Below, one piece after another: positions 33,151-41,774 of a stretch of 64,000 nt of DNA. The stretch comes from Cellulomonas sp. P24 (lineage in GTDB: Bacteria > Actinomycetota > Actinomycetes > Actinomycetales > Cellulomonadaceae). Below the pieces are notes generated by a model, which saw only the letters and a program-made list of their open reading frames with translations, was not told where the DNA came from and did no database searches. The stretch spans positions 4,092,001 to 4,156,000 of the forward strand of contig NZ_JAJDFX010000002.1 in assembly GCF_024704385.1 (NCBI RefSeq), in the 5' to 3' direction. Within the stretch, counting starts at the first letter, position 1. Every line of letters begins with the position of its first letter. The position numbers were made by a program, and so were the translations under genes.

Positions 33151-33441
33151 ATGTCTACTGGCACGCAGTTCCGCCTGGCTGTTCCGGTTCCGGAGAACCG
33201 CATTCTGCGCTCTGGCGCGACCGACGAGCAGATCATCAATGTCACCGTCAATACCGAAGACAAGCTCTTGCTCACGGTGATGGAGGCCGCACGTCGGCTC
33301 GGAATCGGGCGCACGCTCATGTACGAACTGCTCGACGCCGGTGAAATCTTGTCCGTCCACATCGGCAGACTGCATCGCGTGCCGGCGGAGGCGCTTGATG
33401 ACTTCGTCTCCCGACACCGCACTCGACGAAATGAACTCTAG
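33151..33441 (+). CDS. Excisionase-like helix-turn-helix protein
   Basis: 96 residues from ATG 33151 with GGAGGT eight bases upstream; the frame is open further back but the ribosome binding site fixes this start. The C-terminal half is a MerR/excisionase-type HTH: LTVMEAARRLGIGRTLMYEL, LDAGEILSVHIGRLHRVPAE, ALDDFVSRHR. Such proteins direct recombination of the neighbouring integrase or regulate it. It is 126 bases before the integrase on the same strand. Confidence 0.82.
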   Translation: MSTGTQFRLAVPVPENRILRSGATDEQIINVTVNTEDKLLLTVMEAARRLGIGRTLMYELLDAGEILSVHIGRLHRVPAEALDDFVSRHRTRRNEL

Positions 33442-33566
33442 CCGCCGAGCGTCGCCCACAACGCGGTGTGGTCGCGCGATGTCCACAGGCTGCCTGACCC
33501 CCGGCGGCGAGGATCGCGACAGGTCCGATCATGAGGGACCGCTCGCGCCACGGAGGGGGTGAAGAC

Positions 33567-34754
33567 ATGGGCAAACGCGCCAACGACGAAGGCTCGATCT
33601 ACCGGCGTCGCAGCGACGGGCGCTACGTCTCCGCAGTGACGTGGACCGATCCGAACACGGGAGCGCGCCGGCGTACGACCTACTACGGGGATACCCGTTC
33701 GGAAGTTCGAGCCAAGCTCGACGCTGCCATGGATCGTCGGCGTCAGGACCTTCCGGTCAAGGACGCGACGATGACCCTCGCCTCCTGGGCGCAGCACTGG
33801 ATGGAGACGACACTGCCCGCCAGCCCGCGCAAGGCGACGACGAAGGAGTTGTACGTGAGCCTCATCCGCTCGCACATCCTCACGAGCGCCATCGCCAAGC
33901 GTGGCCTCGACCAAGTTCGGGCCTCCCATATCGACGCCTTCGTGATGGAGCTCGCGCGCAAGCCGAAGCCAGGTACCCGGCGACGCGGATCAGCGATCAA
34001 CGCCCCTGTGCTTGCCGACGCGAGCGTCCAGCGAGTCTTCTACGTGCTGCGCCAGATCCTGGACGGCGCGGTGCGTGATGGGCTGATCGCGAGGAACCCC
34101 GCGAGCGGCGTCAAGCCCCCGGCTATTGCGGCGAAGGAGGCCCGCTTCTTGTCCTCGGCGGACGTTGCCCGTCTGCTCAATGCGGCGCGCGGCTCTCGGT
34201 ATGCGGCCATCTTGACGTTCATCGCCGCCACGGGTGCGCGCAAAGGAGAGGCGATGGCCCTCGCGTGGAAGGACCTGGACTTCGATCGTGCCGAGATCCG
34301 AATCGTCAGCACGCTCTCGCGCATCGGCGGGCGCCTGGTGGTCACCTCGCCCAAGACCGCGAGATCCCGCCGAGTGCTCCCGTTGAGCGAGGGTATGGCC
34401 GAGATGCTGCGCGAGCTGCAGGCTCAGCAGCTGCGCGAGCGCAAAGCCGCCCGTGACCTGTGGCAGGAGTCCGGGCTCGTTTTCACGTCAGAGAGCGGGG
34501 CGCCCCTGGACCCGCGCAACGTCCTGCGAGCGATGACCACGGCCGCGAGGAAGGTCGGCCTCGAGGGAGTGACAGTCCACACCCTGCGCCACTCCGCGGC
34601 CACCGCAATGCTCGAGGCCGGCATCCACATCAAGGCGGTCTCCGAGCTTCTGGGGCACTCCGACATCCGCATCACCGGCGATGTCTACGGGCACGTCAGC
34701 ACCGAGACCGCCAAGGCGGCGATGGACTCGCTGTCCGGGCGCCTGGGCATCTGA
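33567..34754 (+). CDS. Tyrosine-type site-specific integrase
   Basis: 395 residues from ATG 33567 behind GGAGGGGGTGA. The N-terminal arm-binding domain (DEGSIYRRRSDGRYVSAVTW) and SAM-like core-binding domain are followed by the catalytic domain with Arg in AATGARKGEAMALAWKDLD, HTLRHSAATAMLEAGI, LLGHSDIRITGDVYGHVS; the nucleophile Tyr is in DVYGH. All R-K-H-R-H-Y elements appear present. The gene ends 213 bases from the 3' end of tRNA-Val(GAC), the presumed target. Confidence 0.93.
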   Translation: MGKRANDEGSIYRRRSDGRYVSAVTWTDPNTGARRRTTYYGDTRSEVRAKLDAAMDRRRQDLPVKDATMTLASWAQHWMETTLPASPRKATTKELYVSLIRSHILTSAIAKRGLDQVRASHIDAFVMELARKPKPGTRRRGSAINAPVLADASVQRVFYVLRQILDGAVRDGLIARNPASGVKPPAIAAKEARFLSSADVARLLNAARGSRYAAILTFIAATGARKGEAMALAWKDLDFDRAEIRIVSTLSRIGGRLVVTSPKTARSRRVLPLSEGMAEMLRELQAQQLRERKAARDLWQESGLVFTSESGAPLDPRNVLRAMTTAARKVGLEGVTVHTLRHSAATAMLEAGIHIKAVSELLGHSDIRITGDVYGHVSTETAKAAMDSLSGRLGI

Positions 34755-34871
34755 CCCGCCAGTGCTCTGAGCAGCGTCGACGCGCACCGGCCGCAAACCT
34801 ATGTACACGGGCGAGAGTCCACGCGCCGGGATCTTGGACTCCATCAGGCGCTGCCGGGACCGCGCTTCAAC

Positions 34872-34895
34872 CGCGTTGCTACACGCGTTGCTACA
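34872..34895. repeat. Tandem 12-base repeat, possible integrase arm sites
   Basis: CGCGTTGCTACA occurs twice back to back (34872-34883 and 34884-34895) between the integrase stop and the tRNA. Short direct repeats at this place often are arm-type binding sites of the integrase; that is inference here. Confidence 0.5.
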
Positions 34896-34914
34896 TTTCA
34901 TCCCATGACTGCCG

Positions 34915-34949
34915 AGAAGGCCGCTTCGGATTCCTCCGAAACGGCCTCT
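34915..34949 (-). terminator. Hairpin downstream of tRNA-Val(GAC)
   Basis: AGAAGGCCGCTTCGGA pairs with TCCGAAACGGCCTCT around a TTCC loop, with one internal mismatch. On the minus strand it lies 19 bases past the tRNA 3' end and is a likely terminator of the tRNA transcript. There is no long U tract. Confidence 0.55.
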
Positions 34950-34967
34950 GACCTGCCCAATCGCTGG

Positions 34968-34998
34968 TGGGCGATACTGGGATCGAACCAGTGACCTC
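34968..34998 (-). other. Probable attachment site in the 3' part of tRNA-Val(GAC)
   Basis: The T-arm and acceptor 3' strand of the tRNA face the integrase, and the tRNA is complete, as expected if the element carries the displaced 3' end. The matching repeat at the other end was not found in the window, so the exact core is unknown. Confidence 0.5.
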
Positions 34999-35039
34999 TT
35001 CCGTGTCAGGGAAGCGCGCTACCGCTGCGCCAATCGCCC
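34968..35039 (-). tRNA. tRNA-Val (GAC)
   Basis: The minus strand folds as a cloverleaf: acceptor GGGCGAT pairs with ATCGCCC, D arm GCGCAGCGGTAGCGC, anticodon stem CTTCC/GGAAG with loop CTGACAC (anticodon GAC), and T arm ACTGGTTCGATCCCAGT. Discriminator A. CCA is not encoded. Integration target of the element. Confidence 0.95.
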
Positions 35040-35052
35040 ATGCTGCCTTGCG

Positions 35053-35123
35053 AGGTGGAGATGGGATTCGAACCCACGTATACGGCTTTGCAGGCCGCTG
35101 CCTAGCCACTCGGCCACTCCACC
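35053..35123 (-). tRNA. tRNA-Cys (GCA)
   Basis: Acceptor GGTGGAG pairs with CTCCACC, with U at the discriminator as usual for tRNA-Cys. The anticodon loop contains GCA between GCGGC and GCCGT, and the T arm is GTGGGTTCGAATCCCAT. It is 13 bases upstream of tRNA-Val(GAC) and is probably in one transcript with it. Confidence 0.95.
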
Positions 35124-35172
35124 GCGAGAACCTTGTCTGCGGGGCCGAGGCCCTGCAGGAAGGAGATCTCCG

Positions 35173-35244
35173 AGCGGACGACGGGATTCGAACCCGCGAC
35201 CCTCACCTTGGCAAGGTGATGCTCTACCACTGAGCCACGTCCGC
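35173..35244 (-). tRNA. tRNA-Gly (GCC)
   Basis: Acceptor GCGGACG pairs with CGTCCGC; anticodon stem CACCT/AGGTG with loop TTGCCAA (anticodon GCC); T arm CGGGTTCGAATCCCG. First gene of the Gly-Cys-Val minus-strand tRNA cluster. Confidence 0.95.
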
Positions 35245-35378
35245 GCGGCACATCGCGCGGGTTCCCGTTTCCGGTTCCCCGTGCTTGGTGCGCGTCCCAG
35301 ACTGTAGCCGACCGAATCCGGGTGAGTCCAACCGGCTCGCGCGGGCGGTGCGTGCGCGAGCCGGACCGGGCGGCTGGG

Positions 35379-35384
35379 TAGCGT
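35379..35384 (+). promoter_or_regulatory. -10 element for pabB (leaderless)
   Basis: TAGCGT is followed by six bases and GTG at 35391. The TANNNT-N6-start spacing favours this GTG over the in-frame GTG at 35385. Confidence 0.55.
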
Positions 35385-35390
35385 GTGGGG

Positions 35391-36542
35391 GTGACGACGG
35401 GTACCGGGACGGCCGATGCGACCGACATCGCAGGTCAGGCATGGTTCGCCGGACGTCGTGCGTCGACGGTGGTCGAGTGCGTCGATCTTCGGGTCGATGC
35501 GGCACGGGTCGCTGCCGGAGGTTTCTGGGCGGTGGTCGGGGACTTCTCGGGCGCGGTGCGCGCGTGGCGGTTCGGTTCCGTCGAGCGCGAGGCCGCCGGC
35601 GGCCGCGGATCGGACGGGGCGGCCGCGCCAAGCTGGCAGGGCCCGCAGCCCGACGCCTGGTCGAGCTCGCTCGACCGGTCCTCCTACGTGGCTGCCGTCG
35701 ACGAGGTCCGCGCGGCGATCAGGGACGGCGACGTCTACCAGGCGAACATCTGCCGCGTGCTGTCGGCACGGCTCGCCGTCGCCGCGGACGGCACCGAACC
35801 GTCGGCGGAGGGGCTCGCTGCCGTGCTGGCTGCCGGCAACCCGGCTCCGTACGCCGGCGGCGTCCACGTGCCTGCCGCGAGCAGGTTCCCGCCGGTCTGG
35901 GTCGTCACGGCGTCCCCCGAGCTGTTCGTGCGGCTCGACCACGGCTTCCTCACGTCGGGCCCGATCAAGGGGACCGCGACGACACCCGAGGGGCTCACCG
36001 AGAAGGACGAGGCCGAGAACGTCATGATCACCGACCTGGTTCGCAACGATCTTCAGCGCGTGTGCGTGCCGGGCACGGTGGAGGTGGTCGACCTGCTCGC
36101 CCGTGAGCAGCATCCGGGGATGGTGCACCTGGTCTCGCGCGTGCGAGGTCGCCTCTCCGGGTGGGTGGCGGCATCGCCGGAGCTCTGGGCGCACGTCCTG
36201 GACGCCACGTACCCGCCGGCCTCGGTGTCCGGAGCCCCGAAGCACGCCGCGCTGGAGATCATCGAGAGGCTCGAACCCGTCGACCGGGGGCCGTACTGCG
36301 GTGTGGTCGGGTGGATCGACTCCGATGCGGGGCGCGCAGAGCTGGCGGTGGGCATCAGGACGTTCTGGTGGGAGGGGCCGTCGGGCAGTGCGAGCGGCAC
36401 CCTTCGCTTCGGCACCGGGGCGGGGATCACGTGGGGGAGCGAGGCCGGTGCCGAGTGGGCGGAGACCGAGCTGAAGGCCCGCCGACTCGTCGCACTGGCG
36501 TCCGGCGCACCGGTCGCCGATGCAGGAGACTGGCGGTCGTGA
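35391..36542 (+). CDS. pabB: Aminodeoxychorismate synthase component I-like chorismate-binding enzyme
   Basis: 383 residues. The C-terminal chorismate-binding domain is clear: DVYQANICRVLSARL, FLTSGPIKGTATTPEGL, EKDEAENVMITDLVRNDLQR, HLVSRVRGRL, ASVSGAPKHAALEIIERLEP, RGPYCGVVGWID. PIKGT is the motif of PabB-type enzymes; with PabA it makes aminodeoxychorismate for folate. The N-terminal domain is short. pabC follows 58 bases later, consistent with p-aminobenzoate synthesis. No glutamine amidotransferase gene is adjacent. Confidence 0.86.
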   Translation: MTTGTGTADATDIAGQAWFAGRRASTVVECVDLRVDAARVAAGGFWAVVGDFSGAVRAWRFGSVEREAAGGRGSDGAAAPSWQGPQPDAWSSSLDRSSYVAAVDEVRAAIRDGDVYQANICRVLSARLAVAADGTEPSAEGLAAVLAAGNPAPYAGGVHVPAASRFPPVWVVTASPELFVRLDHGFLTSGPIKGTATTPEGLTEKDEAENVMITDLVRNDLQRVCVPGTVEVVDLLAREQHPGMVHLVSRVRGRLSGWVAASPELWAHVLDATYPPASVSGAPKHAALEIIERLEPVDRGPYCGVVGWIDSDAGRAELAVGIRTFWWEGPSGSASGTLRFGTGAGITWGSEAGAEWAETELKARRLVALASGAPVADAGDWRS

Positions 36543-36600
36543 CGGACCAGCAGATCAGGCTCGCGTCGTGCGAGCGTCGGAGCGAGGCGGAGGCGAGCTG

Positions 36601-37470
36601 ATGTCGGCGGGTGTGGTGATCTGGTCCGGTGGGCGACTGGTCGACCCGAGAGAGGCCGTGGTGACCGCGGTCGACCACGGCCTCACGGTCGGCGACGGGG
36701 TGTTCGAGACCTGCACGGTGCTGCGGGGTCAGGCGTTCGCGCTGACGCGGCACCTGCGGCGACTCCAGCGATCGGCGTCCGGGCTGGGCCTTCCAGCCCC
36801 GGACGAGGACCTCATCCGGGACGGGGTCCGTGCGGTCCTCGCCGCTGCCGGCGACGGCGCGGGTCGGGTCAGGGTCACGGTGACGGCCGGTCCGGGCCCG
36901 GTGGGATCGAATCGGGCGGCGCCCGGGCAGGAACGGCCGACGGTGGTCGTCGTGGCGGCACCGGCGGCCCGTCCGGTGCGGGCCCGGGTCGCCCGGGTGC
37001 GCTGGGTGCGGAACGAGCGGTCGGCCGTCGCCGGGCTCAAGACGACGTCGTACGCGGAGAACGTGGTGGCGCTCGCCGCTGCGGTGACGCACGGTGCCGA
37101 CGAGGCGATCATGGCCAACACGGTCGGCGACCTCTGCGAAGGCACCGGCTCCAACGTGGTCGTCGAGGTGGGCGGGGAGCTGATCACCCCGGCGTTGTCG
37201 AGCGGCTGCCTTGCCGGGATCACCCGTGAGCTGCTTCTCGAGTGGGCTCCGGAGGCCGGCATCGTGGTGCGTGAGGCCGGGCCGGGCGAGCTGCCGTTCG
37301 CGGTGCTCGACGACGTCCTCGCGGGGCGGGCGCAGCTGGCCCTGACCTCCAGCACGCGCGAGGTCGAGCCGGTTGCCTGGCTCGACGGCTCCGACGTCCT
37401 GCCTGGGCCGGTGAGCATCGAGGCGCAGGCGGCGTTCCGGGCGCGGGCGGAGGACGACCTCGACCCGTGA
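36601..37470 (+). CDS. pabC: Aminodeoxychorismate lyase-like class IV aminotransferase
   Basis: 289 residues from ATG 36601 with GGCGGAGGCG upstream. Class IV fold: DHGLTVGDGVFETCTVLRGQ, the PLP lysine in AGLKTTSYAENVVALAAAV, EAIMANTVGDLCEGTGSNV, and TPALSSGCLAGITRELLLEW. PabC releases pyruvate from aminodeoxychorismate to give p-aminobenzoate. Its position after pabB supports this over D-amino-acid or branched-chain transamination, which use the same fold. Confidence 0.85.
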   Translation: MSAGVVIWSGGRLVDPREAVVTAVDHGLTVGDGVFETCTVLRGQAFALTRHLRRLQRSASGLGLPAPDEDLIRDGVRAVLAAAGDGAGRVRVTVTAGPGPVGSNRAAPGQERPTVVVVAAPAARPVRARVARVRWVRNERSAVAGLKTTSYAENVVALAAAVTHGADEAIMANTVGDLCEGTGSNVVVEVGGELITPALSSGCLAGITRELLLEWAPEAGIVVREAGPGELPFAVLDDVLAGRAQLALTSSTREVEPVAWLDGSDVLPGPVSIEAQAAFRARAEDDLDP

Positions 37471-37525
37471 CCGGGCGGGGCGCGAGACGTGCTGGCGGCC
37501 CGCGCCTGGCGCGCCGACGTGACGT

Positions 37526-37563
37526 GGCGAGGACCCCGACCGGATCCGGTCGGGGCCCTCGCC
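37526..37563. terminator. Strong bidirectional terminator hairpin
   Basis: GGCGAGGACCCCGACCGGAT pairs with ATCCGGTCGGGGCCCTCGCC with a single mismatch. It lies between the converging pabC and SsgA-like genes and could end both transcripts. No U tract on either side. Confidence 0.75.
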
Positions 37564-37570
37564 AGTGGTG

Positions 37571-37999
37571 TCAGGCCGTGAGGAGAGCGGCGATCAGCGC
37601 GCTGATCTCCGGGTCCATCTGATCGCTCTCGTTGCCGAACGGCACGAGCGCCTCGGTCTTGGTGATGAAGCGCTCGAGCGGCTCGGCGGGTGCCGCGAGG
37701 AGGGCGTTGCCCTCGACGCCGTTGAGCGAGATGAGCACGTAGCTGCGGTCCTCGTCGCGCCACACCTGGACGTCGCCGGTGCCGGCGCACGAGTCCTGGT
37801 CGGCCTCGAGCCCCTGGGCGATCAGCTCGCGGCCGAGCAGCCAGGTCGACATGGTGTGTGAACCCGTGAAGACCGCCCGGACCGTGTAGGGGTCGCAGAC
37901 CCGGTAGGAGAGTTCTGCCAGGACCGGCATGACGCTCTCGTCGGGGCCGATCAGCTGCATGGTGATGACGTCGACGATGTCGGGTGCCCCAGTGGTCAT
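37571..37999 (-). CDS. SsgA-family cell-division/sporulation regulator
   Basis: 142 residues from ATG 37999 with GAGGAGGACG upstream. MQLIGPDESVMPVLAELSYR, CDPYTVRAVFTGSHTMSTWL, LGRELIAQGLEADQ, and GDVQVWRDEDRSYVLISLNG are typical of SsgA/SsgB-like proteins, which are limited to actinobacteria and position FtsZ in sporulating species. Length matches the family. In non-sporulating Micrococcales the role is presumably in division. Confidence 0.85.
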   Translation of the reverse strand: MTTGAPDIVDVITMQLIGPDESVMPVLAELSYRVCDPYTVRAVFTGSHTMSTWLLGRELIAQGLEADQDSCAGTGDVQVWRDEDRSYVLISLNGVEGNALLAAPAEPLERFITKTEALVPFGNESDQMDPEISALIAALLTA

Positions 38000-38174
38000 G
38001 TCCGGCGTCCTCCTCACGGTCGAAACATCATGCCAGCAACACGGTGGATCGGCGACGGGACCTGCTCGCACGATCGGTTGAGCCGGGCGGACGCCTGCTC
38101 GGTTCGGAATATCGGCCCTGCTTCTGTAACATCCTCAGAAGCGTCGTCCCGGTGAGCCTCTCGCCGGAACAGAC

Positions 38175-38246
38175 GGGCGATTGGCTCAGTGGTAGAGCGC
38201 CTCGTTCACACCGAGGAGGTCACTGGTTCGAACCCAGTATCGCCCA
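38175..38246 (+). tRNA. tRNA-Val (CAC)
   Basis: Acceptor GGGCGAT/ATCGCCC, D arm GCTCAGTGGTAGAGC, anticodon stem CCTCG/CGAGG with loop TTCACAC (anticodon CAC), T arm ACTGGTTCGAACCCAGT, discriminator A. Its 3' half differs from tRNA-Val(GAC) at one position in the T loop region. Confidence 0.95.
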
Positions 38247-38251
38247 CGTAC

Positions 38252-38285
38252 ACGACTCCCGGCCAGTGCTCTGGCGGGGAGTCGT
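38252..38285 (+). terminator. Terminator of tRNA-Val(CAC)
   Basis: ACGACTCCCGGCCAG pairs with CTGGCGGGGAGTCGT around TGCT, starting five bases after the tRNA. Long GC-rich stem with one mismatch. Confidence 0.75.
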
Positions 38286-38514
38286 CGCCGTTTCCGGGGT
38301 GAAGTTGTCCGGCGAATGCGCTGGTCAGCAGCCAGGTTTGCCCCGCTGCATCCCGGTTTGTCCGGATGTTGCCGCGGTGAAGTCCACCCATTCGGGCGTA
38401 TGACGTGCGCAGCAGTTCGCCCGAGCAGGCGACGCGAGCCGACGGCGGCCGGACCTCGGTAGCATCGACCTGCGTGCCGGCCGGTGCGTTCACGATCACG
38501 AGGAGGCCATCGAC

Positions 38515-40524
38515 GTGCCCGCACCGGAGCAGCTGACCATCACGGTCGAGGGGACCAGCACCCAGGTGGCACCGGGGACGACGTCCGCGGACCTCTTCGC
38601 GACTCGGCGCGAGGTCGTCGTCGCCCGGGTCGACGGCGTACTGACGGACCTCTCCGCGCCGCTCCCTGACGGTGCCGTGGTCGAGCCGGTCACGATCGAC
38701 TCCCCGGACGGCCTGCAGGTCCTCCGGCACTCGACCGCGCACGTGCTCGCCCAGGCCGTCCAGCAGGTGAACCCGGACGCGAGGCTCGGGATCGGGCCGC
38801 CGATCACCGATGGCTTCTACTACGACTTCGACGTCGAGACCCCGTTCACCCCGGAGGACCTCAAGGCGCTCGACAAGGCGATGGTCCGGATCATCAAGGA
38901 GGGGCAGACCTTCCGCCGCTGGGACGTCACCGAGGACGAGGCGCGCGAGGCCCTCGCATCCGAGCCCTACAAGCTGGAGCTCATCGGCCTCAAGGGCACC
39001 CCCGGTGCGCAGGACGACGGCGCAGGTGTCGAGGTCGGACTCGGCGGGCTGAGCATCTACCAGAACGTGCGTCGTGGTGGCGAGGTCGCCTGGCAGGACC
39101 TGTGCCGCGGCCCGCACCTGCCCAGCACCCGGCTGATCGGCAACGGCTTCCAGCTCATGCGGTCCGCGGCGGCGTACTGGCGCGGTTCCGAGAAGAACCC
39201 TCAGCTCCAGCGCATCTACGGCACCGCCTGGGCGACGAAGGACGCGCTCCACGCCTACCTGGACCGTCTGGTCGAGGCGGAGCGTCGCGACCACCGTCGG
39301 CTGGGGAGTGAGCTGGACCTCTTCTCGTTCCCGGACGAGATCGGGTCGGGGCTCGCGGTGTTCCACCCCAAGGGCGGGATCGTGCGGATGGAGATGGAGG
39401 ACTACTCCCGGCGCAAGCACGTCGAGGCGGGGTACTCGTTCGTCACCACCCCGCACATCACCAAGGCCAAGCTCTTCGAGACGTCCAAGCACCTCGACTG
39501 GTACGCCGACGGCATGTACCCGCCGATGCGGCTGGACGCCGAGTACCACGAGGACGGCACGCTCAAGCGTGAGGGGCAGGACTACTACCTCAAGCCGATG
39601 AACTGCCCGATGCACAACCTGGTGTTCTCCTCGAGGGGACGCTCGTACCGGGAGCTGCCGCTGCGGCTGTTCGAGTTCGGCACGGTGTACCGCTACGAGA
39701 AGTCGGGTGTCGTGCACGGGATGACCCGCGCGCGCGGTTTCACCCAGGACGACGCCCACATCTACTGCACGCGCGAGCAGATGCGCGACGAGCTCGGGTC
39801 GCTGCTGACCTTCGTGCTCGACCTCCTGCGCGACTACGGGCTCGGCGAGTTCTACCTGGAGCTGTCGACGCGGGACCCGAAGAAGTCGGTCGGCGACGAC
39901 GCGACCTGGGACGAGGCCACCGAGACGCTGCGTGAGGTGGCGACCGCCTCCGGTCTCGAGCTGGTCGACGACCCGGGCGGGGCGGCCTTCTACGGGCCGA
40001 AGATCTCGGTGCAGGCGAAGGACGCGATCGGCCGCACCTGGCAGCTCTCGACGATCCAGCTCGACTTCTTCGAGCCGGAGCTGTTCGAGCTCGAGTACAC
40101 CGCGGCCGACGGCAGCAGGCAGCGACCGGTGATGATCCACCGCGCGCTGTTCGGGTCGATCGAGCGGTTCTTCGCGATCCTCGTCGAGCACTACGCGGGG
40201 GCGTTCCCCGCCTGGCTCGCGCCCGTCCAGGTCGTCGCGGTCCCGGTCGCCGAGCCGTTCAACGACTACCTCGCGGACGTCGTCGCGCAGCTCCGGGCCG
40301 CGGGCATCCGTGCGGAGCTGGACCTCAGCGACGACCGGTTCGGCAAGAAGATCCGCAACGCGAGCACGCAGAAGGTGCCGTTCGTCCTCATCGCCGGTGG
40401 TGAGGACGTCGAGGCCGGCGCGGTCTCGTTCCGCTACCGCGACGGTCATCAGGACAACGCGGTCCCGGTCGCCGAGGCGGTGGAGCGGATCGTGGCGGTC
40501 GTGCGCGACCGGGTCCAGGTATGA
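38515..40524 (+). CDS. thrS: Threonyl-tRNA synthetase
   Basis: 669 residues from GTG 38515, with AGGAGG 9-14 bases upstream. Domains: TGS ([14 protein letters not shown] to about 65), editing domain with [14 protein letters not shown] and [11 protein letters not shown], catalytic class II core with [28 protein letters not shown] and [16 protein letters not shown], and the anticodon-binding domain ([15 protein letters not shown]). Zinc-binding Cys and His residues are in place. First gene of the conserved thrS-HIT-PIM block. TAGCAT at 38460-38465 may be the -10 element. Confidence 0.97.
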   Translation: MPAPEQLTITVEGTSTQVAPGTTSADLFATRREVVVARVDGVLTDLSAPLPDGAVVEPVTIDSPDGLQVLRHSTAHVLAQAVQQVNPDARLGIGPPITDGFYYDFDVETPFTPEDLKALDKAMVRIIKEGQTFRRWDVTEDEAREALASEPYKLELIGLKGTPGAQDDGAGVEVGLGGLSIYQNVRRGGEVAWQDLCRGPHLPSTRLIGNGFQLMRSAAAYWRGSEKNPQLQRIYGTAWATKDALHAYLDRLVEAERRDHRRLGSELDLFSFPDEIGSGLAVFHPKGGIVRMEMEDYSRRKHVEAGYSFVTTPHITKAKLFETSKHLDWYADGMYPPMRLDAEYHEDGTLKREGQDYYLKPMNCPMHNLVFSSRGRSYRELPLRLFEFGTVYRYEKSGVVHGMTRARGFTQDDAHIYCTREQMRDELGSLLTFVLDLLRDYGLGEFYLELSTRDPKKSVGDDATWDEATETLREVATASGLELVDDPGGAAFYGPKISVQAKDAIGRTWQLSTIQLDFFEPELFELEYTAADGSRQRPVMIHRALFGSIERFFAILVEHYAGAFPAWLAPVQVVAVPVAEPFNDYLADVVAQLRAAGIRAELDLSDDRFGKKIRNASTQKVPFVLIAGGEDVEAGAVSFRYRDGHQDNAVPVAEAVERIVAVVRDRVQV

Positions 40525-40549
40525 CGCGTCTGACGACCGGTACCTGATC

Positions 40550-41134
40550 GTGGCCGCGCAGGAGCCGCTCCTCGAGAGCGCAGGCGGTCTCGCCGGCGAC
40601 CCGGACGGGTACGAGCGCCTGTGGACGCCGCACCGGATGGTGTACATCGGAGGACAGGACAAGCCCACCGACGACGCTCCTGGTGACGGCTGCCCGTTCT
40701 GCCGCATCCCGGGGCTCTCCGACGAGGAGGGTCTCGTGGTCGCGCGCGGGACGCTCGCGTACGTCGTGATGAACCTGTACCCGTACAACTCCGGTCACGT
40801 GCTCGTGTGCCCCTACCGGCACGTCGCGGACTACACCGAGCTGTCGCTCGAGGAGACCCTCGAGCTCGCCGAGCTCACCCGGACGGCGATGCGGGTCATC
40901 AGGGACGTGTCCGCCCCCGCCGGCTTCAACATCGGCATGAACCAGGGAGCGGTGGCGGGCGCCGGCATCGCCGCGCACCTCCATCAGCACATCGTGCCGC
41001 GGTGGGGTGGTGACTCGAACTTCCTGCCGATCGTCGCCCGGTCACGGGCGCTGCCCGAGCTTCTCGCGGACACGCGCGACGCTCTGGCGGGCGCGTGGCC
41101 GGTCCCACCGCAGCACGACTCCACGAGAGGATGA
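40550..41134 (+). CDS. HIT-family nucleotide-binding protein
   Basis: 194 residues from GTG 40550; the frame is open further up, but homologues begin just before this point. DGYERLWTPHRMVYIGGQDK, CPFCRIPGL (metal-site cysteines), MNLYPYNSGHVLVCPYRHVA and the HIT motif AHLHQHIVPRW. Enzymes of this class hydrolyse or phosphorolyse dinucleotides such as Ap4A. The gene is regularly found between thrS and pgsA in actinobacteria. Intact catalytic His triad. Confidence 0.88.
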   Translation: MAAQEPLLESAGGLAGDPDGYERLWTPHRMVYIGGQDKPTDDAPGDGCPFCRIPGLSDEEGLVVARGTLAYVVMNLYPYNSGHVLVCPYRHVADYTELSLEETLELAELTRTAMRVIRDVSAPAGFNIGMNQGAVAGAGIAAHLHQHIVPRWGGDSNFLPIVARSRALPELLADTRDALAGAWPVPPQHDSTRG

Positions 41135-41141
41135 TCGAGAC

Positions 41142-41774
41142 GTGCTGAAGCGATTGCGCGCGGTCATGACGAGGCTCTGGACCCCGCTCGCCGATCTGCT
41201 GATCCGGCGCGGCGTCTCGCCGGACGCGGTGACGATCACCGGGACGGTGGCGGTCGTCGTCGCTGCGCTCTGGCTCTACCCGACCGGGCACCTGCTCGCC
41301 GGCAGCCTCGTGATCGCCCTGTTCGCCCTCACGGACTCGCTCGACGGCGTCATGGCCCGCAGGTCCGGACGCGCGGGGAGCTGGGGGGCGTTCCTCGACT
41401 CGACGCTCGACCGGTTCGGTGACGGTGCGATCTTCGCCGGCCTCGTGCTCTGGTACACGGGCGGCGGGAACGACCGGACGACGGCCGTCCTCGCCCTCGC
41501 GTGCCTCGTGATCGGGTCGATCGTCCCGTATGCGCGAGCGCGCGCCGAGGGCCTCGGGATGACCGCCGCCGTCGGGATCGCGGAACGCGCCGACCGTCTC
41601 GTCGTGGTCCTGACCGCGGCCGCGCTCGTCGGGATGGGCCTGCCGCGGGTCGTCATGACGGTGGCGCTCGGTCTCCTCGCCATCGCCGGTCTGATCACGG
41701 TGGTCCAGCGGATGCAGACGGTCCGGGCGCAGGTGGCCGCAGCCGGCGGCACCCGGGGACAGGCCGACGCATGA
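41142..41774 (+). CDS. pgsA: Phosphatidylinositol-phosphate synthase (CDP-alcohol phosphatidyltransferase)
   Basis: 210 residues from GTG 41142. The CDP-OH-P signature DSLDGVMARRSGRAGSWGAF then LDSTLDR fits D..DG..AR........G...D...D. Five or six membrane helices. Given the PIM acyltransferase and PimA genes that follow with 4-base overlaps, it most likely makes phosphatidylinositol phosphate from CDP-diacylglycerol and inositol phosphate, the actinobacterial route. Confidence 0.88.
   Translation: MLKRLRAVMTRLWTPLADLLIRRGVSPDAVTITGTVAVVVAALWLYPTGHLLAGSLVIALFALTDSLDGVMARRSGRAGSWGAFLDSTLDRFGDGAIFAGLVLWYTGGGNDRTTAVLALACLVIGSIVPYARARAEGLGMTAAVGIAERADRLVVVLTAAALVGMGLPRVVMTVALGLLAIAGLITVVQRMQTVRAQVAAAGGTRGQADA

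Larger units (their letters stand above)
11092..34968. mobile_element. Integrative and conjugative element (left end uncertain) in tRNA-Val(GAC)
   Basis: The region holds a T4SS-like conjugation set, a Tad-type set, an excisionase-like gene and an integrase whose gene ends 213 bases from the 3' end of tRNA-Val(GAC). That is the usual layout of tRNA-targeting ICEs. To the right, gene order is standard chromosome. I did not find the second attachment repeat; the element may continue through 1-11 kb or beyond the window. No relaxase gene was found, so either it lies outside or transfer uses another initiation protein. Confidence 0.7.

Noticed and set aside
35377-35391. GTG 35385 as the pabB start
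   Set aside because: It lies directly after the TAGCGT hexamer, leaving no room for transcription start; GTG 35391 fits the six-base spacing seen at four other genes.
38206-40788. 860-codon minus-strand open frame opposite thrS
   Set aside because: It is a mirror frame of a certain gene, made of Arg/Val/Glu-rich sequence with no domain.
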